From Isoetes taiwanensis (Eukaryota > Streptophyta > Lycopodiopsida > Isoetales > Isoetaceae), in NCBI GenBank assembly GCA_021234155.1, contig JAJEKV010000005.1, positions 4,406,952-4,470,951 on the forward strand: a DNA stretch of 64,000 nt. The letters are read 5' to 3'. This document shows, piece by piece, positions 46,191 through 57,241 of the stretch. The position numbers and the translations under genes are program-made. Within the stretch, counting starts at the first letter, position 1, and each line of letters opens with the position of its first letter. The notes beneath the pieces were generated by a model, which was not told the DNA's origin, did not search any database, and worked only from the letters and a program-made list of their open reading frames with translations.

Positions 46191-46809
46191 AATTGGATGT
46201 TGCCAATGTGGCATGACTTAAAAATTGTTTCTTCTTCCTTTTTATTGTTTGTAGCAAGTCGCTTTCCCTTATGAATCTTCAAGCAATGTCTATGACAATG
46301 TGGACTAGAGCTGAGTCTCGCATTCCAGAATGCACAACAGTTCCTAACAACATCGGCCACCCTTAATGGGGCTCCTCGTTTTACTAGTCACTGTTGTGAT
46401 GTTGAAATTTCATCCTAAAGTCTATTCTACATAACATCATGACCAAACACGAAAAAGGCATCAGCATGAATTCCAATTGTTTCTTCTTCTTCTAAGGGTG
46501 CCACACTGATAATAATGGTAAGTTCAATGGTGTAATTGATGAGCAAGGGTTATTATATGTGAAGGTTCGACATGTACAACCATGGTAATCATATAGCCTT
46601 TCACAGCTGCAATAAATTATTATCTGTAAGAACAAAAGATGTAGATCATACGCTTGAAGGGCTCAAAATAGCTTTACCTTGTATCTAGTGATACCATGGC
46701 AGGATAACCCTTCCTGTGAAATCACCCACCCTCCCACAATAAATTTCGTTGCGGAGACCCCGTCCCAGCCATCGACGGTTGGGTCATCCCGACCGTCCAA
46801 AAAATCCCT

Positions 46810-47290
46810 TCCAGCGGAATCACAACGAACAAGTACTTTCGGAAGGAATCACCAACGTATTACCCCACTTCACAGAACCACAAAGGTTTTATCTCTGCCG
46901 ATGGAATCACCCACAAGAATATTATGTCACGTGGAATACCAAACTAAATAACCTATTCGTTATTTTGCTAAAAGGAATCACTTGTTTCTCGATTTTTCGG
47001 GGATAGAATCACGACCGTGTATTTCTCTAGGAAGAAATTACCTCGCAATATAAAAATCCAGGCGCCCACCTGACACCACTAGATGCTTTGAAGGCCATCT
47101 CGGACGTTCGCTCAACTAGGTAATCGGAGCCGTTGATCCCGAGATTCTCACCGTGGAGTCACCACGTAAGTATTCCCTCCAAAGGGAGATCCACAAGCAT
47201 TATCCCTCCTCGTGGGATCACGCCCGTGCATCTTCCTTCGGGCGAGATTACCTGGTATATATCTCGCACCATAGGATCACCGGACTTCTA
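46810..47290. repeat. Diverged ~29-31 bp periodic array with GGAATCAC core
   Basis: The word (G/A)GAATCAC or a near variant recurs at 46818, 46847, ~46876, 46905, ~46935, 46976, 47007 and ~47036, then from about 47152 at ~30-bp steps (GGAGTCACC, GGAGATCCA, GGGATCACG, CGAGATTACC, AGGATCACC). Spacing is mostly 29-31 bp although unit sequences have diverged widely. There is no coding continuity. It lies just upstream of a LINE fragment. The preceding 46191-46809 has no recognised feature apart from an outlying TGAAATCACCC near 46716. Confidence 0.65.
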
Positions 47291-47499
47291 TATATCTAGA
47301 TTTTAATTTTTGTTTTCTATTTTTTATTTTATTAAAATGAAGCGTATTGAAGGTTGATTCCCACATACAGGATAACATTTGAAATCAAATTATGGACGAT
47401 ATCAATTAATGGGCGTACACTATATGCTGACTAAAGGTACGATTGCATGTATACAGCCCTCTCATGCATTGCCACGTGTAGCCTATATTATATGTTTGA

Positions 47500-48790
47500 T
47501 ACCAATCATGACACGTGATTCAAAATTCTCTCTCTTCACGTCAGCCGAGGTCCCCTCCTTCAGTTACCGAGGGCAGAATGTGGAAGTAGCATCCACATAC
47601 AAATATTTGGGAGTGGAGTTTCCTTCTACTATGCACTGGGACACATCCATACGGCTACGAGTTACGGCGGGCTGGAGGGCACTATATGCAATGCAAAACA
47701 ATAGTCATAGAGCGGAGTTGTATGATTGGACCCATCAACCTGTTCAAGGTCTTAGTGGAGCCTGTCCTTTTATACGGGGTTGAAGTATGGGGCCCAGTAG
47801 TATCCCTCGCTACTTGGAATGACTTGGAACAGGTGCAGAAAGCCTTCTTGGTACGAGCACTAGGGGTGAAGTCCACAGTCCCATATCAAATTCTACTGCG
47901 AGGGAGACAGATTTTTTTTGCCTCTTGAGGGCCCCTTGATCGCCACATTGTCTATTTTCAGAAGATGGTCAATATGGACGATGCTCGTCTCCCTAAACTA
48001 GCTTATATCATGGCAATGAGGCCACAACGCCTCAAGGCCTGCTGGAGAGAAAAGAGAGCTCAATGGATGGCTAGATGGAATGTGCGGGAGCGAGTGCATA
48101 CATGTGCAACAGAGGCGGTCGCCATAGCTTGAGGCAATATCTTGACGCTTGCTTCATCGGCAAGCTTTGGGATGCCAGCGCCTTGAACAGTCAAGACAAA
48201 GACACTACCAACGCCACATAAATCGCACATTGAACGAGGCCCGCAATGCTACCTGCGCACCCACTTGCCCATGAAAAGACGCAGACTCATTGCCTCCATT
48301 CCCGCAGGGCACATCATCTTCAATTGAGACAAGAAGATGGATTGATGAGCCACGTCGAATCAGAACTCATCAATCTTTGCCAAATGGGTGTCATTGAGGA
48401 TGAATCTCATACCCTTCAAAGTTGCCCAACATAGATCAAATGTGGGCGTGCTATCTTTGAGTTGGTCGGGCCCGCCACCGCTACATGTGACATTGAGCAC
48501 CCGCATCCGGATAAGGTGCTAGGATCATACTTTTTGGAGGTCATGGACATGCGAGATCGCTATGTCCTCGGCGAGACATACACATTTTATTTCATGATGG
48601 CGAAAATGTACGGTTTGATGAAGATTCTTAATGCGCCACGGTTTTCCTCGAAACCCCTTGGTGAGGGTTTTTAACCCTGACGGTAATAAGTTTGTTTAGC
48701 TCCCCCTTCGGATCCCATAGGCCGATTGGTCTCAGTGGACGATAAAAAATCATTCTCATTCTCATTCTCATTCTCACAAATTCGTTCTGG
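47500..48790 (+). pseudogene. 5'-truncated LINE: end of ORF2, zinc finger and (CATTCT)n tail
   Basis: It begins with the end of the RT region (VEVASTYKYLGVEFPSTMHW), then VEPVLLYGVEVWGPVVS, TWNDLEQVQKAFLVRALGVK and VPYQILL. Frames continue MVNMDDARLPKLAYIMA and WREKRAQWMARW and reach the C-terminal zinc finger LCQMGVIEDESHTLQSC (about 48380). Stops and frameshifts are frequent. The 3' end is a TCATTC microsatellite (48748-48777) rather than poly(A). The same protein pattern appears at 13.0-13.2, 17.8, 24.2 and 50.5-50.8 kb, so this LINE type has inserted repeatedly here. Confidence 0.8.
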
Positions 48791-50439
48791 CACCATTGTT
48801 TCTCAGTACCTCTGTTCCTTTCCCATCTTCTTGCTGCAATCAATCCCTTCCGATTTGGAGATGAGCATTGGAACCTCAGTTAATGAGAAATTAGGAAGGA
48901 AAATTCTGCAAATTTGGCCTTTGAGGTGGACGCACGTGACTATTTCTCTGGCCAATAATTTGATATGAAAGTGGACTACTCTCCAAAACATCATGTGGGA
49001 AAGAAGACTTTTGTTAACAGTCTGACGAGGTGGATGTCTTAGGGCTGAAAGATGATGATTTATCATATGTTAAAGCGAAGATTACGGGTCAGGCTGCTCA
49101 CTTATTCCCTAATCTTTGCCGGGACCATAGCACTGAAGCAAAGAACTCCCTTTGAACCAAACAGAAGTTAGTAAAGATGTGAAGACTCTCAGAATGCCGT
49201 GGAAAATCCACCTTGAAAACCATCTATTATAAAATATGCATTGAAGCTCCAAACTGTAAAACTGTACGTATTAACTCACAGATCTACAAGTTAAAAGTAC
49301 TTTACATAAAAAAAAATGTACAGTACGTATTGTAAGTATGTTATAGGTATAGTGCCTCTTAACTTTTTAATGTACCGAAAAAAATTAGGTACATCAAATC
49401 TTATATAGTATGTTATCACGTATTGCACCTTAAAAACATAAAAAAGAACGTACGTAAGTACAGTACTATCATCAGGAAACATGGCGAAAATTCCCAATTG
49501 GATGTTTGGTCCTAAAACAATCAGTGGATGTTACGAGTTATACCAATTACTCAGATTAATCTAGCTCTAGTTCACCAAAACTAGAGAAAGATCCAAGTTA
49601 AAGACCAATTTATGGCAGTTCACCATCCAACCAGGTTAATTAGTGTTAAGTACTGGAAGATTATTGCAAGGCAGAAGGCAATGGCAACTCTCAGGCAAGG
49701 TTCTTGGTTTCCAACAAAGGGGTATTAGATTGGAACAAAGGATTGATCTGGTAGTATCAAGCTGATGTAGAGCAGCCAAAATCAAGATAGAGAGGCCGCT
49801 GAAGTAGGAATCGATGTTCAATCGATGTTGTCCGCCTTATTTAAGCAGACTCTTTCCCTTTTAAAACAGTTCGTTGCTCCTTTTCCTTTTACATCGATTA
49901 TGGCTCAATCTATATTGTATTATATTGATCATGCTCTGTCGAACCTTGAAGGCTATGGAGCCGTATTTACAAAATCTTCACTTTTAATAATAATCTCAGT
50001 ATGATTCCACTGATTTAATATATGGGCCTAGTTCTGAAGGGTTCATATCAAATAGCATATAAAGTTGTTTGCATCTATGTGAAATCTCACTCTAATGTCA
50101 ATGTATGCTGGACATTTCAAAAGGACGTGATGTTCATGTTCAACCTCACGCCAATCAAATTGGGTGCATATTTTTTCATCCCTTGTAATAGCTCTTATGT
50201 ATTGTGATCTACATAGGTGAGCATCGGATTAATTTGAGTAGAATAAAAGGTCATTCTGATATCTTTTTTTATTCATATTCGTTCCAAGGCGTTTTGTTGT
50301 ATTAGGTCTCTAGCACCAGCTTTCATGTCAAACCAACTCATTATACCCATCCTCTAGCGTTCCGTCCAATCGAGCACATCTTTATACAACCTAAATCCAT
50401 AGAATGAAGCAATGTCTATCTTGAAAGTCTTTCACTAGT
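48791..50439. other. No gene recognised
   Basis: AT-rich sequence. Several TACGTA-containing words occur near 49260-49460. No domain was found in any frame. Confidence 0.5.
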
Positions 50440-50852
50440 CTGCTACAGTACCCGATTTACAAACTTTATACTCTGGGATACAGCTTCTGCTTCTAATGAA
50501 ATTAAATCTGTTTCTGCCAATAGAATAGCATATGGAGTTTGTGCATTTACACCCAACTCTTCTCTAATGACAACTTCAATGTTTGCTCTATTTGTTGCCA
50601 ATGTTTGCTTATGGCACCAGGCCCCCAAATTGATGCTCCATAGACCATTACTATCTCACTAAAGTTTTAAATAAAAGTCTTTTGAAACCCCACTTCTGGC
50701 GAGATGTATTGTCGCATTTCGAAAGCATATTGAAGAGAGATGCCTTGCCTCCTATCATGCGTCTTTTAATGCGGGCCATCCGGGCAACACTAGTTAGGAA
50801 TATAAGCACTACATGACTAGTAAGGCCTTCAAAGCCGACACGATGGAACAAA
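50440..50852 (-). pseudogene. LINE ORF2 C-terminal fragment
   Basis: The minus strand reads KRRMIGGKASLFNMLSKCDN, KWGFKRLLFKTLV and, after a frame change, a short GAWCHKQTLATNRANIEVVI then REELGVNAQTPYAILLAETD. By order this matches the region after the LINE RT core (alignment of FKxLVxP..YG..VWG and TPYxILL with the 47.8-kb copy). It is interrupted by frameshifts and has no RT motifs. Confidence 0.65.
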
Positions 50853-53769
50853 TGGAACGATCAACCCTAGCCATTGTCTATTGCCACTGTCAGTCAACTC
50901 CCATTTGAGTCTGAGCCAAGTAGGACCCTCCATATGATGTTAGCATGTGTTAAATGATGTATTTATCGATGTTACAATTAGATGGATTATTGCTACCCGT
51001 CGAGTTGGTTCTAGTACATGATGATGTTAATGCTCATTATGTATATTTTGCTTCCCCTAATATAGGTGCCCCTAGAGGAAGAGACAGAATGACACTTCCA
51101 TATCCTCTACTCGATTGTCTAGCCATTCCAGACAGGTCAGATGGAGGGCCCCATAGGACAGAGAGCCGTTGGATGGGGAAGGCCCATCGATGTATACAAC
51201 GGGCAACCATACATAGCGCAAGGAGCGCCGCAAATCTGATAATAAACATTATAACTAGCACCTCTAGTGATAACCAACATGAACGGAGCCTTCAAGAAAA
51301 TCGTTGTCCAATGGGCTTCAACCTTTCCAGGCTTTATCATATACCCCATAAACCGTAGCTGCGATAAGACCAATAGAAGCTAGTAGTCTAACATAACGTT
51401 TGTCATAGTATGATTAGATGCACAAAAACTTCGTACATTTCCATACACTAGTGTAGGCAGGGCACTAGTCTTTCATATGTCTTTCACGCCCACAAGATTT
51501 TGACAACGTGGCTCCTGCTATGGGATGTGAGGTCACAATCAATATACAAGGAGATCCCTTTCAACTTGGATGTATGATGGAGTATGATACCTCTAACATT
51601 GGCACATGAAACTATGAATTGCACAAAACATGGCTGGTTATGGCACTGAAAGCCTATGGAACGTCTACACAGGAACATGAAAGTTCATCTTGAAGAGGAT
51701 CATTGGTTGGGTCTTCTTTGCAAGATCCTCATGTGCTTACTTTTGGAGGTGATATGCACTTCTGCTCCTACCGCTCTTTGAGCGATTGATCAATATCATC
51801 TTTTCCATAAGCAGCGGTTGGAGCAACAGGTCTCGAATGGGGGAGTCGAAAGTTTTAATGCTGCTCTACCTGAGGGGTCTGATGCGTGGTTGAGCTGAGG
51901 CTTGTACTGACTTCCTTTTGTGTGCAAAAGTCTGCCTGTTATGTGAGACGACTCACATAGTTCTACATAGGCAGTGGCTACAATGCACATATTAGCCTTC
52001 AACACATGAAGCTTAAGAGGTTAGTTCGTGGTGCTTCATTGTCTATTTCTCTAACTCTCATATGCAGAGGTGCAATTGCTCACAAGCATTGGCATAAAAC
52101 TCCTTACCTTTTCCAGTTCTCGCATTGCAAGATCCCAACTAGAAGAACTTTCCTCCAACGTTAGAAGCCTAGAGACTATGTCAGTATCCTTGGCAGAATT
52201 TGCTTCTTCCAAGGTTTAACTATACATGGAAGTTGTTTGGATACCTTTTTGGATCTCCCTAGCCATCTTTACGGTTCTTGTATGGAATTGAATAATAGTC
52301 TCTCTGGTTTCCTGATCAAAGTGTTCTGTATGCTGGAACATATTGTCAAGCCCCTGAGATGTCATGGCAATATCAACCTAGACCTTGGTAATGTATGACA
52401 TAGCCTAGTGTCATTTTTTCTTTTCTTTTTGGATTGCCCCTAGGGGGGCAAACCCTTGTTTATGTGGGCTTTTGGCATATCCTAGGTATATGCTGGAATA
52501 TACCTAGGATATCTTTGTGGATCGCTCCAAACCTACTCTTACACCAAAACTCTCGATTAAGCCATTGTTGTTGTCGGTGTGGGTGGAATCTGTTAACCGC
52601 ACCGCCAAGCATTAGAGCGAGGTCCACGGCACTTCGGCACTTGATTTCTTTTTCAAGTCTGGAAGAACAGCGGTGAATTAAATGGCCTGATTAGGTAACA
52701 AAATGTCAGCCAAGATATCGGGTAATTATTGTATTTTGATCTAGACATCTATGGCAAATCATAAGATCAGCAATTTGTTTGATACCGGCCAGCATGCCTC
52801 TACCATGTGAAGGAAGAAGCAAAGGATCCTACGGGTATGTAGGCGAGGCGATGTTTTTCTTTTATCGGTTGAAGTTTTTTTGTCTTGATAGCTTGTTGAT
52901 CGTGTGCTTTCAGAGATTTAATTTTTTCTTTGGATTATCTTAGCCTAAACAAGAGGAGCATTTTTTCAGGAAGTTTGATCCATCATTCTCCAAGTAAGCA
53001 AGCATTTTTCTTATTTTTCTTTTCTCGGTTTCCTCGGTTTCTAAGGAAAGCAACAGTTCCTCGTGATGGGGCTTTGGTTGGCTTATATGGCGTTTGTTAG
53101 TCGTCATGCATTTCTTTGTAAGTTTAGCCCTATTTTAGGTAACCGGACTTAGCATGCATGCTTGGGAGTAGCGATTGTGCATGTGTGTTTGAAGATTTTA
53201 GGAATCATTAAACTACTTATGAACTCAATTTGATCTAGATCAACATTTATTGGGAGCTCCCCGTAGCCGTAATTAAGATTTTTGAGTCTTAGATATGGTG
53301 TGCTTTTTTTTTTGTTGGGCTATACCTCCCAAGAGTGCAAGCTTTCTGTCATGCATCTTGTCACCTTATCCATGCTCCTATCCTTATGCGTTTGTGTAAC
53401 ATGTTTTTGTCCATGTGGAATTCACAAGTGATTGATATATCCTGTAGAAACCAAGGCAATCTCGGAGATTGTTGGAGGATGTCTGTGGCAAAAGATTGAG
53501 ATGGCCACAAAATTTAAAAACGCGAACAAGGAGTAAGCGACAAAGGAAGTTAATTTTGGTAACCAAGCATCTTATGTTTCTCGTAAGGATGTGGAGCGTT
53601 CATATCTCAAATCCAATACCCCTGACGAGTTGGCGTGATATCAAAGACAAGGTCGGATGCTGCTGGGCCAATGTTTCTAACGATCATATGCGCCAAATGC
53701 GGAGTAGTTGGAAGGGTAGATAATCGATTGCAACAAACTCCATTTTAGAGCCTACACCATTGGCAAAAA
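50853..53769. other. No firm gene; possible first exons of the MBD remnant near 53.5 kb
   Basis: Open frames at 50954-51358 and on its opposite strand have no domain. The block 53469-53723 lies just upstream of the CW-MBD remnant and is protein-like (basic, KTRTRSKRQRK) but not recognisable as part of it. Confidence 0.4.
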
Positions 53770-53777
53770 TTGTACAC

Positions 53778-54393
53778 ACCACCGGTTAGGGTTCCATTTC
53801 AAAGACAGGGGTCATGCACTATTTGTTGGTGTATTCAGCGCAAATGTGCCAATTGCTTAAAATGGAGAGTAGTGCCCACTAAAGAGCAATCTGAAGCAAT
53901 CGGACAATGCAACTTAATATACCCACAGGTATGTGAGGATGGGCGTAGTTGGCGGCCCGATCTTTCATGTGATGAAGAGCCCCGACTTGTCCCAAAACTC
54001 TATGCCCACAATTTGGGCAATGGACAAAGCGAGTATTCCATGCACACCTCCGTGGTTGGGAAAGGAAACTTCGTTATTCGAAGTGAGGGCTGCTCAAAGT
54101 TCAGTGACATGTATGTAGTTGCATATCTTATTTAATCTATAGGTTGGACTTTTGACTAATTCTTTATGGTATGTTAGTTATTACATATCACCATGTGGAA
54201 AGAAGTTACTCTCAATGGTGGAAGTCCAGAGCTAAAGAGGCTAGCTATGCAATCGCCAGATCTATCTTTGATTTTCGTTAGTAGCTCTGAGTGGCTTTTC
54301 TTTTTCTCCTCGTGTTTTACGGATGAAAATCCTGCATATATTGAAGCAGGCATCAGCATGTCTGATTTTTCATATGCGTCGCTACCAGCATGA
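53778..54393 (+). pseudogene. CW zinc finger plus methyl-CpG-binding domain gene, frameshifted
   Basis: The first frame carries CANCLKWRVVPTKEQSEAI and VCEDGRSWRPDLSCDEEP, a CW-type zinc finger with Cys at about 53845, 53854, 53932 and 53968, as in plant MBD proteins of the AtMBD1/2/4 group. The reading then moves to another frame, TIWAMDKASIPCTPP (54011), equivalent to the family's WAIDKPNIPRPP, and returns to the first frame for VIRSEGCSKFSD (54073). A donor GTATGT at 54111 and an acceptor TTAG at 54177 join it to IYYISPCGKKLLSMVEVQ, the core of the MBD fold. The family end NPAYIEAGISMSDFSYASLP is at 54330-54390. Two shifts inside one exon indicate a pseudogene or fragment; sequencing error is less likely but possible. 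Confidence 0.75.
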
Positions 54394-54567
54394 AGGATCA
54401 ACAAAGCTTCACTATCACCTTAACTGCAGGTATTCTTCTGCTACATTTCCTCTTTTAGGCATTTTCTTTAAGTAAGATTTAGATTTTATTATAGAATCTT
54501 CAATATTTTCTCTGGTGTAAGAAGATATGATGAACTGTGCTTACTCTTACAGAGAGTCTTTGTCTGA

Positions 54568-54777
54568 TTGGCTGCAAAAATGGGCATTTTAAAAGCCCCA
54601 GGGGATATCCAAGATTTTCTCCTATGCTTCGAAATGTTCCTTGCAGCAATTGGTCATATATATGCATTCCCATATAAAAAATATGCAGAAGCTAATATTG
54701 GTAGCTCTTCTGGCATGCCTGGCAGTGTTGCTCATGCACTGAACTTCCATGACGTGGCTTCAGATATTGTTCAGGTC
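54568..54777 (+). pseudogene. DUF300/TMEM184-like membrane protein, single exon fragment
   Basis: The reading GDIQDFLLCFEMFLAAIGHI then YAFPYKKYAEANIGSSSG then AHALNFHDVASDIVQ matches the last-transmembrane region of the plant DUF300 (organic solute transporter alpha-like) proteins of the At5g26740 type, where IQNF..C.EM..AA.GH.YAFPYKEYAxAN is typical. A donor-like CAG/GTCTGA ends the block. There is a stop just upstream in frame, and no other exon of the gene is visible on either side. It follows the MBD remnant within 200 bp although the two genes are unrelated, suggesting captured or relocated exon fragments. Confidence 0.7.
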
Positions 54778-56433
54778 TGATTTGGACAAAAAATGACAAA
54801 TATTCAACTGCAGTTTGCCCAACATATAGTGGTGATCTGTGCCTGTTGGTAAAGGAATGGGTACTCTGCATTGACGTAACAATATGTTTGGAGCTGGCAA
54901 ATTGATGAAGCATATGCAGCCGAGCTATCTTCCTTGGATACTAGAAAATTGGGTGATTTAGGAGGTGTAAAAGCTAGCAAATGATATGATATGTCAACTT
55001 TAGATATTTCTAAGCGACCCAAAAGCAATGCCTTCGAAGTTAAATTTCGATTTGATAGTCAACGCAAAAGCAATGCCTTTGAAGTTAAATTTCGATTTGA
55101 TAGTCAATGTTATAGAAGACGTAAAAATGCTTGAAGAGGACACATGATTCAAACTTAGATACTTGCTCAGATAGGAAAACCTTCCAGCAACTACATGGCA
55201 AGCTTGGAAACTAAGATTTGCAACACCACAGTTCCCTTTCAAGAAAAACTTGTAAATACTTCCTCCACACAATAACCAACCCTAACAACACTGCTATTAT
55301 AATTACTAATGACCTAGCAACAATATGTTTTTACACTGAAACCTCAGAGTCCATGAGTCCAGCTGGATCCTAGTCCAAGAGGAGCTCAACATCTAAGGAG
55401 GAGTTAGTAATGCAAATGGCTACCATCACCTTCGCAAAATGTCAATGTCTTAAAATAACTACTATGATTGATTGTAAAAACATGACTTTCAAGTACGATT
55501 TAAGCCACTTCACCCTCCGGCCATGGAGGGCAACCCTCCGTGCGCAGCACGTTGTTTTTTTTTCCTTTTTTTTAGAGAGAGAAGTTTTATATTTATTTAC
55601 TTAAGAAAACAAGTACATAAAGGGTAATCTCACAGTAAAAAAAAACATCATGCAAAAGAGCCAAGAAATGATGCAACATAACTTTGCCATATATGAGGGA
55701 CAATACCTTAGCCAAGGCATAGTAATATAAAGTATAGGTTGAAGCTTTCGAAGTGTAAGGCCAACCCAAAATGATTATGAAGACAAATAAGCTTTTTAGA
55801 GTTCTTGAAGCCTTCAACCATTGAAAATTTTGCTCGAAGACATTGCTCATTTGGGATTTGATCTAATCATTGTTCATCAGTTGACTTGGCCAAAATGCTA
55901 CAGATTATGAAAATTCACCCGAAACTGGACAAGATATGAGAAAACAGCTCCAGAGCCACAACTAAAGACAACCAGAAGGATTTCCTGTAGATACTGGAGA
56001 GTCTAGAACAGTAAAGGATCGGCAAAAACAAGGTAAGAAGGAATATCATGCCAAAATATTTGTGAATTTTGAGTAAAGTAATAGGATGAGTCTAATCCCC
56101 AATTCAAGAGCTCGAGCGGTCTGTTTTTATTGCAAGTTGCCATAAGATGCAGAAGAGTTCCATATGTGTCTGCTGTACCTTATGATAATAATATGATTCT
56201 CTACAAAGTGAAAGAAGCACGCCAGCATAAAAAATGAGCAGTTTATAGGGGAGTCGCAACGATTACTCTCGACCAATGGTCTTCCAACCCTTGGACTGGC
56301 TATGTCTAGAAAACTTAAGTAGCACCATATTAGCATTATCTTTATTTTTGTTATTAGCTCTTTGCAATTTTGGACTTTCATGCCCCTTCTGTTGTTTTTG
56401 TCCTATGGCCAATTAGTCTTCATGGATATTAAA
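54778..56433. other. No gene; short duplication
   Basis: A ~46-bp segment with AAGTTAAATTTCGATTTGAT is duplicated at 55021 and 55067. The rest is AT-rich with no recognised content. Confidence 0.5.
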
Positions 56434-56533
56434 TATCCTATCCTATCCTATCCTATCCTATCCTATCCTATCCTATCCTATCCTATCCTATCCTATCCTA
56501 TCCTATCCTATCCTATCCTATCCTATCCTATCC
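56434..56533. repeat. (TATCC)20 microsatellite
   Basis: One hundred bases are uninterrupted TATCC units, 20 perfect copies. The repeat creates an artificial repetitive open frame. Perfect identity suggests recent expansion and likely length polymorphism. Confidence 0.98.
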
Positions 56534-57241
56534 ATCTATTTATTAATAAAATAAGAAATGATCCTCTGTCATTTTCATGCTATTGATCTCCATAAACCAA
56601 AAAAGAGTGACTAACCTACATCATGTTCTGCAAAATTCCATGCTTAGACAATCTTATTATGAGACGCATCTTGCAATTCTTCAAAAACTTGCCCCTGAAA
56701 TTGTTAGTCTAGTAACTATCATCTTTCTGGCCATTATCTATTACATTCACATTTTCTACTATTGTGTTGTCTTGATAAAGTCTGGCCTCCTATATCAAAT
56801 GTGATATCTAGATCACAATCAAATCCCTAACAGAAGCTATGAGACTTCTGGGGACACTTTTGGGGACTTCTGTTCCCAATCTCAGAAAGCTCTGATGCAT
56901 CCACCTCCATAGAATGATAGTCCATATGTGTCTCTTGGAGCACCTCTTCACCTGAGTATCTCACCACAGATTGGCGTTCTTCATTTTGGACATGCACACT
57001 TGTGGCTCATGCTGATTGGATGCCTAGGCATATCACCATAGATCTCCATTGGGATAGTCGTTTTGTTCATCGCCATGCTTGGAAAGAAGGTGAAACTTTG
57101 GACAACACTTAAAAGTGGATCTATCGTCCAAATGACAAGACTTCAACGACAACTACCAATGTTGTGTGGGGTTTGACCCAGTTTTTGAACAAAGCTTCCA
57201 ATTCTACAGATCCCTCTATTCATCAACAAGCTAGCTCTTGT
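56534..57241. other. No gene recognised
   Basis: It lies between the microsatellite and the Gypsy LTR. A short repeated phrase GGGGAC(A/T)(C/T)TT occurs near 56850. Nothing else is supported. Confidence 0.45.

Noticed and set aside
56362-56586. Frame translating the (TATCC)n repeat
   Set aside because: It consists of the translated microsatellite and has no other support.
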